A DNA stretch of 64,000 nt from the NCBI RefSeq assembly GCF_016462545.1, contig NZ_JAEMTA010000003.1, positions 1 to 64,000 on the forward strand, written 5' to 3'. How positions within the stretch are numbered: the first letter of the stretch is position 1; each line of letters begins with the position of its first letter. This document shows, in pieces, positions 1 to 8,830 of the stretch. The DNA is from Mycolicibacterium sp. (lineage in GTDB: Bacteria > Actinomycetota > Actinomycetes > Mycobacteriales > Mycobacteriaceae). The position numbers were made by a program, and so were the translations under genes. Under the pieces are notes generated by a model, which was not told the origin of the DNA, did not search any database, and was given only the letters and a program-made list of their open reading frames with translations.

Positions 1-109
1 CACCAAAGACGTTGCGGTCGAAGACATGACACCATCATGACAGCGGGGTACGACAAGTTCTGACCGTGCGGCCTGCTGAGCCTCAGACGAGGTGAGTAGG
101 GTTTTTGGC

Positions 110-610
110 ATGACGCCCGGCGCCCCGCCAGACCCCCACCCGTCGCTGGCGCCGCTGGCTCCACTGCTGGGCACCTGGGCGGGTACCGGCGCCGGCGAGT
201 ATCCGACGATCCCGTCGTTCGGCTATCTCGAAGAGGTCACCTTCGGCCACGTCGGCAAGCCGTTCCTCGCCTACGGGCAGAAGACCAGGGCCGACGACGA
301 CGGCCGACCCCTGCATGCCGAGACCGGCTACCTCCGGCTGCCAGCCACGGGACGTGTCGAACTGGTCCTCGCGCATCCGACGGGAATCACGGAGGTCCAG
401 GAGGGCTCGCTGACGGTCGTCGGCGACGTGCTCGAGTTCGAGTTGACCGCGACCTCGATCGGACTCACCGCTTCCGCCAAAGACGTTACGGCGCTGAGCC
501 GTTCGATTCGCGTCGACGGTGACGAACTGGTCTACACCCTGAGGATGGGCGCGGTCGGACAACCTCTGCAGCACCATCTCGCCGCGACGTTGCACAGGAA
601 GAAGGCATGA
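110..610 (+). CDS. Nitrobindin-like heme-binding beta-barrel protein (FABP-like)
   Basis: This 166-residue protein carries the nitrobindin signature [14 protein letters not shown] at residues 21-34 and alternating strand-like segments of a small beta-barrel. Two histidines at about 155-156 (LQHH) near the C-terminus are candidate axial heme ligands. Family members bind ferric heme and isomerise peroxynitrite to nitrate in the cytosol; M. tuberculosis Rv2717c is the nearest relative I know. The ATG at 110 is preferred over the GTG at 92 because it starts just before the conserved fold. Its stop overlaps the next start (ATGA), so the two genes are probably co-transcribed. Confidence 0.85.
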   Translation: MTPGAPPDPHPSLAPLAPLLGTWAGTGAGEYPTIPSFGYLEEVTFGHVGKPFLAYGQKTRADDDGRPLHAETGYLRLPATGRVELVLAHPTGITEVQEGSLTVVGDVLEFELTATSIGLTASAKDVTALSRSIRVDGDELVYTLRMGAVGQPLQHHLAATLHRKKA

Positions 611-1851
611 CGGCAGACGGCAGGATCCGCGTGCCGGCCGACCTCGACGCCGTCACGTCCATCGGCGCGGAGGACCACTCAGACAGCGACGCCGCGTCGG
701 TCGAGCGGATCTGGAGGGCTACCCGGCACTGGTACTCGGCTGGCATGCACCCGGCGATCCAGCTGTGCGTCCGCCATCGCGGCAAGGTCGTGCTGAACCG
801 GGCGATCGGGCACGGCTGGGGCAACGGTCCACAGGATCCCGCCGACACCGAGAAGGTGCCGGTGACGACGGAGACGCCGTTCTGCGTGTACTCCGCAGCC
901 AAGGCCATGACGACGACCGTCATCCATCTACTGACTGAGCGTGGCGTCTTCTCCCTCGACGACCGGGTGTGCGAGTACCTGCCGACCTACACCAGCCACG
1001 GCAAGGACCGCACGACCATCCGGCACGTGCTGACCCATAGCGCGGGCGTCCCATTCGCGACCGGTCCGAAGCCCGACCTCAAGCGGATGAACGACAGCGA
1101 GTACGCCCGCGAGATGCTCGGCAACCTGAGGACGGTCTATCCGCCGGGGCTGGTGCACGTCTACCACGCCCTGACGTGGGGACCGTTGACCCGGGAGATA
1201 GTCTCGGCCGCCACCGGCAAGGACATCCGCGACGTGCTGGCCGACGAGATCCTCGATCCCCTCGGCTTCCGGTGGACCAATTACGGCGTTGCGCCCCAAG
1301 ATGTTCCACTGGTGGCGCCGAGCCACGCGACGGGCACGCCGTTGCCCGCACCCATCGCGGCGGCTTTCAAACTCGCGATCGGCGGCACGACGCATCAGAT
1401 CATCCCGTTCACGAATACGCCGCAGTTCCTCACCAGCGTGGTGCCGTCATCGAGCACCGTGTCGACGGCGAACGAGCTGTCCCGCTTCGCCGAGATGCTC
1501 CGGCGCGGCGGCGAACTCGACGGGGTGCGAATCATGCAGCCCGAGACGCTGCGCGCCGCGACCACCCAGGCCCGACGTCTGCGTCCCGACATCGCGATGG
1601 GCTTGATGCCGCTGCGCTGGGGTACCGGATACATGTTGGGTTCCAAGCGATTCGGGCCTTTCGGGCTGAACGCCCCTGCCGCGTTCGGACATACCGGTCT
1701 CGTCGACATCGCCATCTGGGCGGATCCGGAGCGTGACCTTGCGGTCGGGGTCGTCAGCAGCGGCAAACCCGGCGGACACCGCGAAGCCAAGCGCTACCCC
1801 GCGGTCCTCGATGCGATCGCCGCCGGCTTCTCCCGAACCGTCGCGGGCTAA
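607..1851 (+). CDS. Serine hydrolase / esterase of the class C beta-lactamase family (LipE-like)
   Basis: The 414-residue protein has the beta-lactamase-fold catalytic motif S-x-x-K (SAAK, S96 and K99). A tyrosine near 186 (VYHA) sits where the second catalytic motif is expected, and an HTG triplet late in the protein (FGHTG) replaces the KTG box. There is no signal peptide, so a cytosolic esterase or peptidase-like role is more likely than penicillin resistance. Its length matches mycobacterial LipE. The start overlaps the nitrobindin stop by four bases. Confidence 0.8.
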   Translation: MTADGRIRVPADLDAVTSIGAEDHSDSDAASVERIWRATRHWYSAGMHPAIQLCVRHRGKVVLNRAIGHGWGNGPQDPADTEKVPVTTETPFCVYSAAKAMTTTVIHLLTERGVFSLDDRVCEYLPTYTSHGKDRTTIRHVLTHSAGVPFATGPKPDLKRMNDSEYAREMLGNLRTVYPPGLVHVYHALTWGPLTREIVSAATGKDIRDVLADEILDPLGFRWTNYGVAPQDVPLVAPSHATGTPLPAPIAAAFKLAIGGTTHQIIPFTNTPQFLTSVVPSSSTVSTANELSRFAEMLRRGGELDGVRIMQPETLRAATTQARRLRPDIAMGLMPLRWGTGYMLGSKRFGPFGLNAPAAFGHTGLVDIAIWADPERDLAVGVVSSGKPGGHREAKRYPAVLDAIAAGFSRTVAG

Positions 1852-1860
1852 TCTGGGCGC

Positions 1861-2292
1861 GTGGCCAAAGTCGAACTGTCCCGCAAACTGTCCATCAGCG
1901 CGGAGGAGGCGTGGTCGCACGTCTCCGATCTGTCCTCGCTGGGCGACTGGCTGACCATGCATCAGGGCTGGCGTAGCGATCTCCCCGACGAACTCACCGA
2001 AGGCGCCACCCTCGTCGGTGTCGCGGGCGCGAAGGGGATGCGCAACCGCGTCACCTGGACGGTCAAGGACTTCGATCCACCGAAGCTCATCGGCATCACC
2101 GGTGACGGCGTGGGCGGCACCAAGTACGCGCTGAACATGACCGTGAAGCCACTGGCGAAGGGGTGCGAGTTCAAGCTCAAGATCGACCTCGGCGGCGCAC
2201 CGCTCTTCGGGCCGATCGGGATGGCCGCGTCGCGCGCAGTGAAGGGCGACATCGAGCGATCGATCAAGAAGTTCGAGGAACTGTACGGCTAG
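1861..2292 (+). CDS. SRPBCC / polyketide cyclase-like protein, Rv0910 family
   Basis: The 143-residue protein starts at GTG 1861, nine bases after the hydrolase stop. It shows the START-like pattern: an N-terminal strand (KVELSRKLSISAEEAW), a tryptophan-rich turn (LGDWLTMHQGW) and a C-terminal amphipathic helix (GDIERSIKKFEELYG). This matches the family annotated in databases as the Rv0910 toxin of a type II toxin-antitoxin pair. No antitoxin-like small gene is adjacent here, so a toxin role cannot be inferred; a ligand-binding protein co-expressed with the hydrolase is as likely. It overlaps the convergent next gene by four bases. Confidence 0.75.
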   Translation: MAKVELSRKLSISAEEAWSHVSDLSSLGDWLTMHQGWRSDLPDELTEGATLVGVAGAKGMRNRVTWTVKDFDPPKLIGITGDGVGGTKYALNMTVKPLAKGCEFKLKIDLGGAPLFGPIGMAASRAVKGDIERSIKKFEELYG

Positions 2293-2720
2293 CGGATGCT
2301 TTCGCCGTAGACCTTCTCGACCGTCAGCGCCATCAGCACCCGGCGATCCGACACCATCACCGACCGGTACTCGTCCCAGTCCGGATGTTCTCCCGCCGCC
2401 GCGCGGTAGTAGTCGACGAGCGCTTCGACCTCGGGACTGCGCGGGTCCGACCCCGGTCCGGTCAGCGTCACCGATCCTTCGGCCGTCGCCCAGGACCAGC
2501 CGTCCGCACTGGTGACCTCGAGCGCTGCCCGCGGGTCGCGTCTCAGATTGGCCGTCTTCGCGCGGCCCTCCGTCATCGAGACGTACACGACGTCCGCGGC
2601 CTGGTCGTAGAACGGCGTGACCGGGGACAGTTGCGGCAGGCCGTTCGCCTTGATGGTGGCCAGCACGCCGAGCCTGGCGTCGGACAGCAGGGTGCGCGGG
2701 TTGAATGATGAAACGGTCAT
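2289..2720 (-). CDS. PPOX-class (split-barrel) flavin/F420-dependent oxidoreductase
   Basis: The 143-residue protein fits the pyridoxamine-phosphate-oxidase-like split barrel, with LGVLATIKANGLPQLSPVTP near the N-terminus, VYVSMTEGRAKTANLRRDPR in the middle and a short acidic loop before the last helix. Mycobacterial relatives such as Rv1155 bind F420 and reduce small molecules. The MTVSSF start (ATG at 2720) was chosen because upstream residues are not family-like. The gene is divergent from the carboxylase gene with about 50 bp between them. Confidence 0.8.
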   Translation of the reverse strand: MTVSSFNPRTLLSDARLGVLATIKANGLPQLSPVTPFYDQAADVVYVSMTEGRAKTANLRRDPRAALEVTSADGWSWATAEGSVTLTGPGSDPRSPEVEALVDYYRAAAGEHPDWDEYRSVMVSDRRVLMALTVEKVYGESIR

Positions 2721-2771
2721 GTCAGAGCGCAACCCATGATCGCGCACGCACTATTCCGTAGAGGGGTTCAC

Positions 2772-4322
2772 ATGCCGACCGACGACACGACGCGGGCCGA
2801 CCTCGTGGAGTTGGCGCGACGCCGCGCGCTGACCGAGGACGCTGCCCGACCCGATGCGGTCGAGCGCAGACATGCAGGCGGCGGACGCACGGCGCGGGAG
2901 AACATCGCCGACCTCGTGGATGCGGGATCATTCGTCGAGTATGGCCGGTATGCGATTGCGGCACAGCGCTTCCGGCGCGACGTCGACGACCTGATCGCCC
3001 GGACGCCGGCCGACGGCATGGTCGCGGGCACGGCGCGGGTCGACGGGGGCGCCTGCGCGGTGCTGGCCTACGACTACACGGTGCTGGCGGGCACGCAGGG
3101 CGCGCTCGGTCACCGCAAGAAGGACCGATTGTTCGACGTCATCGAACGGTTGCGACTGCCCGCCGTATTCTTCGCCGAGGGCGGTGGCGGCCGACCGGGA
3201 GACACCGACTATCCCGTGGTGTCGTCGCTCGACGTGCGCGCGTTCAAGCTGTGGGCGGCACTGTCGGGCCTGGTCCCGCGGATCGCGGTGGTCAAGGGAC
3301 GCTGCTTCGCGGGCAACGCCGTCATCGCAGGCTGCTCCGATCTGATCGTCGCCACCGAGGACGCGTCCATCGGGATGGGCGGCCCGGCGATGATCGCGGG
3401 CGGCGGCCTCGGCACCGTCGCGCCCGACGATGTCGGCCCGATCTCGGTCCAGGCGCCCAACGGCGTGGTCGACGTCGTGGTGACCGACGAGGCCGAGGCC
3501 GTCGCCGTGGCCAAGAAGTTGCTCGGTTACTTCCGCGGTCCGGTCACCGGGGCCGAGTCAGCGGACCAAACCGCCCTGCGTGCAATGGTTCCCGAGCGGG
3601 CCCGCCGCGCCTATCACGTCGGCCCGATCATCGAGACCATCGCCGACGTCGGGTCGGTGACGTTCCTGCGGGAGCGGTTCGCCCCGGAGATGGTGACCGC
3701 GCTGGCCCGCCTCGATGGACGTCCTATTGGGTTGGTGGCCAACAACACCCGCGTGATGGCGGGCGCGATCACGGCGGGCGCGGCGGACAAGGCGGCCCGC
3801 TTCCTGCAGTTGTGCGACGCATTCGGGCTGCCCGTGGTGTCGCTGGTCGACTGTCCCGGCTACATGGTCGGCCAAGCCGCCGAGGCGGAGGCGCTGGTGC
3901 GGCACGGTTCGCGGCTGCTGGTAGCCGGTGCGTCGCTGCGGGTGCCGATGGTGGCCGTGGTGCTGCGCCAGGGTTACGGCCTTGGTGCGCAAGCGATGTG
4001 CGGCGGCGGATTGCACGAGCCGCTGCTGACGGTGGCGTGGCCGGGCGCCCACCTCGGCCCGATGGGGTTGGAGGGCGCGGTCCGGTTGGGCCTGCGCAAG
4101 GAGCTCGAGGCGATCGTCGACGACGACGAGCGCGAGGATCGTGTCCGGCAGGCGACTGCGGCGGCTCACGAGAACGCGAAGGCGTTGAATGCGGCGGCGC
4201 TCTTCGAGATCGACGACGTCATCGACCCCGCCGACACGCGTGACCTGATCGCCTCGACCCTGGCCGCGGCCGCGGAGCACCCCGTGGATGCGCCGCGGCC
4301 GCGTTTCGTCGACACCTGGTAG
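2772..4322 (+). CDS. Acyl-CoA carboxylase carboxyltransferase (beta) subunit, AccD-type
   Basis: The 516-residue protein has both crotonase-like carboxyltransferase halves. The N-half contains YDYTVLAGTQGALGHRKKDR and a glycine-rich oxyanion region (GGGGRPGD). The C-half contains GLPVVSLVDCPGYMVGQAAE and RQGYGLGAQAMCGGG. It should transfer the carboxyl group from biotin to an acyl-CoA such as acetyl-, propionyl- or methylcrotonyl-CoA; the substrate cannot be read from sequence. No biotin-carrying alpha subunit lies nearby, so it must pair with one encoded elsewhere. ATG 2772 has a good ribosome site (gaggggtt); the upstream ATG at 2736 does not. Confidence 0.85.
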   Translation: MPTDDTTRADLVELARRRALTEDAARPDAVERRHAGGGRTARENIADLVDAGSFVEYGRYAIAAQRFRRDVDDLIARTPADGMVAGTARVDGGACAVLAYDYTVLAGTQGALGHRKKDRLFDVIERLRLPAVFFAEGGGGRPGDTDYPVVSSLDVRAFKLWAALSGLVPRIAVVKGRCFAGNAVIAGCSDLIVATEDASIGMGGPAMIAGGGLGTVAPDDVGPISVQAPNGVVDVVVTDEAEAVAVAKKLLGYFRGPVTGAESADQTALRAMVPERARRAYHVGPIIETIADVGSVTFLRERFAPEMVTALARLDGRPIGLVANNTRVMAGAITAGAADKAARFLQLCDAFGLPVVSLVDCPGYMVGQAAEAEALVRHGSRLLVAGASLRVPMVAVVLRQGYGLGAQAMCGGGLHEPLLTVAWPGAHLGPMGLEGAVRLGLRKELEAIVDDDEREDRVRQATAAAHENAKALNAAALFEIDDVIDPADTRDLIASTLAAAAEHPVDAPRPRFVDTW

Positions 4323-4323
4323 G

Positions 4324-4722
4324 TCAGCCGGCCATGAACTGGTCGTAGGCCGACGAGAGATCCGCCGGGAGCACGGACACGTTGCACGTCCTCTGCGTCT
4401 CACCGATCGGTGCGATGATGCCGCGCAGCTCGTAGTACTCCGTCGGGTTGGCGGTGAAGTAGTTCCGGATGTCGGCGGCGGCCTGATCTCGCGGCTGGTT
4501 GCGCGCCGCGAAGACCACCTGCTCGGCGCCCGGGTGCGCCCGCAGGTAGTCACGTGCCGAGCCGGTCACGGTGTTCACGGTATTGGCGACCCCCGCGCCG
4601 CTGCAATCGGGTGCCGCGGATGCCACGGGGGCGGCGAAGGTGGCCGCAGCCACCCCGGCGAACAGCCCGCCGACGACGGTGCCGACGGCTCCGCGACGCA
4701 TGGTGATACCACTGAATTTCAT
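4324..4722 (-). CDS. Secreted hemophore-related heme-binding protein (Rv0203-like)
   Basis: The 132-residue precursor starts at ATG 4722, with an AGGGG ribosome site in the sequence just upstream. A signal peptide (about 40 residues ending near ASAAPDC) precedes a small helical domain with two cysteines (CSGAGVAN and QRTCNV) that probably form a disulphide. The family is named after the mycobacterial hemophore Rv0203, but many paralogues are not proven to bind heme. It converges with the carboxylase gene with one base between the stops. Confidence 0.75.
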   Translation of the reverse strand: MKFSGITMRRGAVGTVVGGLFAGVAAATFAAPVASAAPDCSGAGVANTVNTVTGSARDYLRAHPGAEQVVFAARNQPRDQAAADIRNYFTANPTEYYELRGIIAPIGETQRTCNVSVLPADLSSAYDQFMAG

Positions 4723-4968
4723 GATCGATTTCCCCTCGGGAGTATTCATGTGAAGGTGCCGTTTCCTCGACCCGAATTCCACGGTACCTAGCCCCCAGCA
4801 CACCCCCCGCGGCTCGTCGAGCCCGCCTCGCAACCGCCCTGCCTGGCGTTACGCCAATTCAGGGTGAGCTGAATGACAATTCGTCGGGAATTGGACGGAC
4901 AGCTCGCCGATTTCTCAGATTCAGCGTCGGATTCTTAATTGATCGTGATCGAAAGGGCATATTGCGTT

Positions 4969-4986
4969 ACCGAATCGTGATTCGGT
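4969..4986. terminator. Short inverted repeat downstream of the FAD oxidoreductase gene
   Basis: The sequence ACCGAATC-gt-GATTCGGT has 8-bp perfect arms and lies directly after the stop of the minus-strand gene at 4989. It may end that transcript. There is no clear U-tract. The rest of 4723-4968 is relatively AT-rich intergenic sequence in which I see no gene. Confidence 0.4.
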
Positions 4987-4988
4987 CG

Positions 4989-6095
4989 TCAGTCGCGCAC
5001 ACCCTTGTAGATGCCTTTTCGCACGATCAGCGGTTGCAGGATCCGGTCGATGGACCACGCCGGAAATCGGAACGCGCGACCGTTGGGTGCGAAGACCTCC
5101 AGTCCGTCGCGTTGGGGGCCGAGCACCGAACCCCACCGACTTCTCGGCGCGCGGTAGCTTCGCAGCGCCGTGCCGTCGAAGTGCGCACGCACGTTGCGCG
5201 CCAGCAGACCGTCGGCCCGGTTGCGGGCCGAGCTGCGCAGCGGGTCCGTCGCGGCGACGTCGCCGATGGCGAACACGCCGGGGTGGCCAGGCACGCGGAG
5301 GTCGGGCGTGACGCGGACGAACGCGTCGTCGTCCAACATCTCCGACGGCAACCAGTCGGTGTTGGGCGTGACCCACCCGATCGCCCAGAGCACCGCATCC
5401 GCGGCGGCAGCTGACTGGCCGGTGCTCCACTCGACGGGCCCGGAGCTGATCTCGTCGCAGGAGAAGCCGTCGGGCACGACGGCACGGTGCCCGGGATGCA
5501 GACCGACCCCGAGATCGTCGAGCCTGCGCCGGATTCGGCCCCACACCCGCGGGTGGTGCGACGGCAGCGGACGCTCACCGGGGTAGTAGAGGTCCACGCG
5601 CGTGTCGGGCCAGGTGCTCGCGAGGTTGGCGGCGCTGCTGACCGCCGCCGCTCCACCCCCGACGACGACGATGGAAGCGGCGCGGGCCAGCCGGTCGTGG
5701 GCGGCGCGGAGGTCGGCGTCGACGTCGGCGACCGACTGCAGCGTCGGCCGCCGCCAGAAGCCGTTGGCCACCCCGGTGGAGATCACCAGCGCGTCGTAGG
5801 GCTCGATCTGCACGCTGCCGTCTGCGCGTTCGACCGAAACCCGTTGCGCGACGGGGTCGATTCCCGACAGCCTGCCGTGCACGGTGCGCACGCCGTCGAG
5901 CCCGCGGTATCGGTCGAAGCCGATGAAGTAGTCGCGGGCCCAGTCCTCGGGCCTGCTGAGCCGGATGCCCAGCTCCTGGCCGCTGACAAGTGCGGGTTTG
6001 GCGGAGATGCCGACGACGTCGGTGTCGCGGGCCAGCCGGATGGCGGTGAGCAGCCCGCTGTCACCGAGCCCGGCGATGACGACGCGCCGCCTCAC
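4989..6095 (-). CDS. NAD(P)/FAD-dependent oxidoreductase (NDH-2-like, pyridine nucleotide-disulphide fold)
   Basis: The 368-residue protein has an N-terminal FAD-binding motif (VIAGLGDSGLLTAI), a second nucleotide-binding motif in the middle (IVVVGGGAAAVSSAANLAS) and the C-terminal FAD-contact motif (GVFAIGDVAATDP). This is the two-Rossmann layout of NADH dehydrogenase II, AIF and ferredoxin reductase relatives. It has no redox-active CxxC. The GTG start at 6095 overlaps the stop of the DUF1295 gene (GTGA), so the two are translationally coupled. The partner and electron acceptor are unknown. Confidence 0.8.
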   Translation of the reverse strand: MRRRVVIAGLGDSGLLTAIRLARDTDVVGISAKPALVSGQELGIRLSRPEDWARDYFIGFDRYRGLDGVRTVHGRLSGIDPVAQRVSVERADGSVQIEPYDALVISTGVANGFWRRPTLQSVADVDADLRAAHDRLARAASIVVVGGGAAAVSSAANLASTWPDTRVDLYYPGERPLPSHHPRVWGRIRRRLDDLGVGLHPGHRAVVPDGFSCDEISSGPVEWSTGQSAAAADAVLWAIGWVTPNTDWLPSEMLDDDAFVRVTPDLRVPGHPGVFAIGDVAATDPLRSSARNRADGLLARNVRAHFDGTALRSYRAPRSRWGSVLGPQRDGLEVFAPNGRAFRFPAWSIDRILQPLIVRKGIYKGVRD

Positions 6096-6970
6096 GACAC
6101 CCGCTTCGGCGGCCGGGGAACGAACCGCGATACCCGGTCGACGACGTCCCGATAGGCCGGGCGCCGTTCCAGGCTGCGCGTCTCCATCATCGGGATGCTG
6201 GCGCCGAGGAACATCGCCAGGATGGCGGCCGCGCCGATCAGCAGCCACCACGCGTCGGCAGGTGCCGCCGCCATGCCGAACAGTGCGATCGCGAACCAGA
6301 AGCTGAACTCCCCGAAGTAGTTCGGATGCCGCGACCAACTCCACAGGCCGCGATCCATCACGTCGCCGGGACGGCGGGTGCGGACGAACCGGTGCATCTG
6401 GACGTCGGCGACGAGTTCGAGGGCGACCGCGGCCAGACCGATGACGAACGCCAGCCAGCCGAGCCACACGAGGCCGGGTCCGGGTCGGGTGACCGCGACG
6501 TACACCGGGATCATCGCGAGGAAGACCTGGCACGTGGGGATGAGGTGGATGGCGACCAGGTCCGCCCCGAACTCCCACCGGCCTGCGCGCTCCTTGAACA
6601 TCGGATAGCGCCAGTCCTCGTGGTGCAGACCGGGAAAGGCGTACACCCAGTTTGCGGTCAGCCGGATCGCCCACAGGACGACGACGATGGCCACCAACCA
6701 GCAGCGCAGGCCGTCCACGTCGGGGCCGGCCTGGCTCCACCAGTAGAAGAGCAACAGCGGCGGGATCACGCTCCAGTACGCGTCGTAGAAACTCGAGTTC
6801 CGGTATGCGCGGCTGAAGGTGAAGATGACGACGGTGGCCAACACGTCGGCGATGAAGGTGTCGAGCCAGAGCAGACCCGTGCCCGGGCCCCACCCGAGCC
6901 AGGCGGCAGCCACGCCGACGGCGACGACGTAGGCGGCGGTGACGATGGCCAGTGACCGGGTCTTACTCAT
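6092..6970 (-). CDS. DUF1295 / steroid 5-alpha-reductase-like integral membrane protein
   Basis: The 292-residue protein has about seven hydrophobic segments and the hallmark SRHPNYFGEFSFW motif near residue 225, typical of the DUF1295 and isoprenylcysteine methyltransferase superfamily. A GAGGAG ribosome site lies before ATG 6970. Members of this fold reduce double bonds of steroid-like lipids or methylate membrane substrates. Overlap with the downstream FAD oxidoreductase suggests the pair acts as a membrane lipid redox system, with the flavoprotein supplying electrons (inference). Confidence 0.8.
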   Translation of the reverse strand: MSKTRSLAIVTAAYVVAVGVAAAWLGWGPGTGLLWLDTFIADVLATVVIFTFSRAYRNSSFYDAYWSVIPPLLLFYWWSQAGPDVDGLRCWLVAIVVVLWAIRLTANWVYAFPGLHHEDWRYPMFKERAGRWEFGADLVAIHLIPTCQVFLAMIPVYVAVTRPGPGLVWLGWLAFVIGLAAVALELVADVQMHRFVRTRRPGDVMDRGLWSWSRHPNYFGEFSFWFAIALFGMAAAPADAWWLLIGAAAILAMFLGASIPMMETRSLERRPAYRDVVDRVSRFVPRPPKRVS

Positions 6971-7035
6971 CGGCTCCTCGAGGATGCGGCGGGCAGAAAT
7001 GTAACACGTTCTAGTTCTGCCGCTGCGGCTAATGC

Positions 7036-7473
7036 CTACCGAGGTTGAGCCCGATGCCACACCAGGACGTGCTTCGACGAAACGCCTCTGCGCGAGGTCA
7101 CTTCGGCACTGAGGGTGAGAACGTCTCCGTTCATACGCGCCTGCCGAACCTGAACTCCGCCGACCCAGTTCGGCAGCAGCGAGACCTCGACATGGTGGTG
7201 CACGACGTCGGCTGCCTCGTCGAGGGCGAACGGCCCGCTGTAGCAGAGGTAGCCGCTGGCCGCGCCCGCCATCTGCGCGGGCGTGCCGCCACCGGTGATG
7301 GCCCTGTCGTAGGCAGGTCGGTCGCGGCGCATCAACTGTGCGGACATGTAGCCGTCGGGCGTGTACATGATGATGCCGACCGGATCGGCGCCGAGCGGTT
7401 CGCTGGCATCGCCATCCGACTCGGCGGTGTAGGACGCCAACGTCCAGGCACCCAGGATCTCGTCGCGAGTCAT
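7036..7473 (-). CDS. Lipocalin-like domain protein
   Basis: The 145-residue protein opens with MTRDEILGAWTLASYTAES and has the G-x-W plus MYTPDGYMSAQLMR pattern of the lipocalin-like family PF13924. No signal peptide is visible, so it is probably cytosolic. These small beta-barrels bind hydrophobic ligands and often sit beside polyketide or secondary-metabolite genes; none is recognisable here. ATG 7473 is chosen because the upstream extension is arginine-rich and overlaps a palindromic repeat. Confidence 0.7.
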   Translation of the reverse strand: MTRDEILGAWTLASYTAESDGDASEPLGADPVGIIMYTPDGYMSAQLMRRDRPAYDRAITGGGTPAQMAGAASGYLCYSGPFALDEAADVVHHHVEVSLLPNWVGGVQVRQARMNGDVLTLSAEVTSRRGVSSKHVLVWHRAQPR

Positions 7474-7505
7474 GTGCTCGACAGTAGGCGAGCCCCTCCG
7501 CCTGC

Positions 7506-7563
7506 CGAGTGCACGCTTGTTGACGGGCCTTCTCGCGGTTCTCGTGCAACAAGCGTGCACTCG
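7506..7563. repeat. 17-bp perfect inverted repeat (palindromic intergenic element)
   Basis: Arms 7506-7522 and 7547-7563 (right arm CAACAAGCGTGCACTCG) are exact reverse complements around a 24-nt spacer. The element lies between two divergent genes, where a terminator would not be expected. It resembles the element at 60922-60974 in its GTGCACG core. It is probably a dispersed mobile-type palindrome or a regulator site. Confidence 0.7.
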
Positions 7564-7633
7564 CCGGAGCGGATGGCGGACGCCAAGGTGCCCCCGGTGT
7601 CGGTTGACGGGTGTCGACTTCTATCGTGGCTGA

Positions 7634-8830
7634 ATGAGCAACGTTGCTGATGCAGAGCGGGTCGCCGACCTGGCGTCGGGGGTCGTTAGCGATCACGACC
7701 CGAAGTCGGTGCCCGTCCAGGAGTTCCTCGGCGCCTGTTACGACGCTGGCCTGTCATGGGTGCACTTCCCCGAAAGCCTTGGCGGACTGGGTGTTTCGCG
7801 CGGTAATCAGGCGGTGGCGGACCGGATCCTGCAGGGTGCAGGCGGGCCCGTCCCGCTCGGTCTGAACCCGATGGGCTATGGCATGGCGGCGCCCACGCTG
7901 CGGGAACACGCGCAGTCCGACGACCTCAAGCGCTCCTGGCTGCGGCCACTGGCCACCACCGAGGACATTTGGTGCCAGCTGTTCTCCGAGCCTGGCGCCG
8001 GTTCCGACCTCGCCGGGCTGGCGACCTCCGCCGTGCGCGACGGCGACGACTGGGTGATCAACGGACAGAAGGTCTGGACCAGCCTGGCGCACCGCGCCCG
8101 CTGGGGTCTGCTGTTGGCCCGCACCAACCCCGACGTGCCCAAGCACAAGGGACTGACCTACTTCGTCATCGACATGCACTCCCCCGGTGTCGAGACGCGG
8201 CCGCTGCGCCAGCTCACCGGCCAGGCGGAGTTCAACGAGGTGTACTTCACCGACGCGCGCATCCCCGACGCCCACCGCCTTGGCGAGGTCGGCAACGGCT
8301 GGGTCGTGGCGATGACGACGCTGATGAACGAACGCAGCGCACTCGGCGGCAGCGGCAGCCGACGCGGCGCGGGCACCATCTCCGAAGCCGTCTCGCTGTG
8401 GGCTGCCAGGCCGGAGCGGCACACGCCCGTGCTGCGCGACCGGCTCACGCAGCTGTGGCTGCGGTCGGAAGCCCAGCGCCTCACCTCCGAGCGCTCGCGG
8501 GCGATGGCAGGCGTCGGCGGCCCCGGCCCGGAGGGGTCGATCGGCAAGCTCGTCGGCGCCGAGCTGAACCAGCACATCTACCAGTTCTGCATGGATCTCC
8601 TTGGGCCGGAGGGCATTCTGTACCACGGTTATGCGAAACCCGAAGGCGACAGGGAAGATTCAGACTGGCGGGGTCCGATCCAGCAGCGCTACCTGCGCAG
8701 CCGCGCCAACACCATCGAAGGCGGTACGTCCGACGTGATGCGCAACATTCTCGGCGAGCGGGTCCTCGGCCTGCCCGGTGATCTGCGTGCCGATGCCGGC
8801 ATGCCGTGGAAGGAAGTTCCCCGTGGTTGA
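7634..8830 (+). CDS. Acyl-CoA dehydrogenase, catalytic-type subunit (FadE)
   Basis: The 398-residue flavoprotein has the ACAD middle-domain motifs WCQLFSEPGAGSDLAGL and NGQKVWTS, and a C-terminal IEGGTSDVMRNILGERVLG. The glutamate of that last block occupies the position of the catalytic base in MCAD-like enzymes. It would introduce an alpha-beta double bond into an acyl-CoA, probably a fatty acid or sterol side chain. The stop overlaps the next FadE gene, whose product lacks this glutamate block, so the two probably form a mixed heterotetramer like FadE26-FadE27 type pairs. Confidence 0.85.
   Translation: MSNVADAERVADLASGVVSDHDPKSVPVQEFLGACYDAGLSWVHFPESLGGLGVSRGNQAVADRILQGAGGPVPLGLNPMGYGMAAPTLREHAQSDDLKRSWLRPLATTEDIWCQLFSEPGAGSDLAGLATSAVRDGDDWVINGQKVWTSLAHRARWGLLLARTNPDVPKHKGLTYFVIDMHSPGVETRPLRQLTGQAEFNEVYFTDARIPDAHRLGEVGNGWVVAMTTLMNERSALGGSGSRRGAGTISEAVSLWAARPERHTPVLRDRLTQLWLRSEAQRLTSERSRAMAGVGGPGPEGSIGKLVGAELNQHIYQFCMDLLGPEGILYHGYAKPEGDREDSDWRGPIQQRYLRSRANTIEGGTSDVMRNILGERVLGLPGDLRADAGMPWKEVPRG

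Noticed and set aside
1..63. Possible 3' end of an upstream gene (frame ending at 38-40 or 61-63)
   Set aside because: Too short to recognise, and both frames are equally plausible.
1861..2292. Calling the Rv0910-like gene part of a toxin-antitoxin pair
   Set aside because: No antitoxin-like gene lies beside it; only the family label suggests a toxin.
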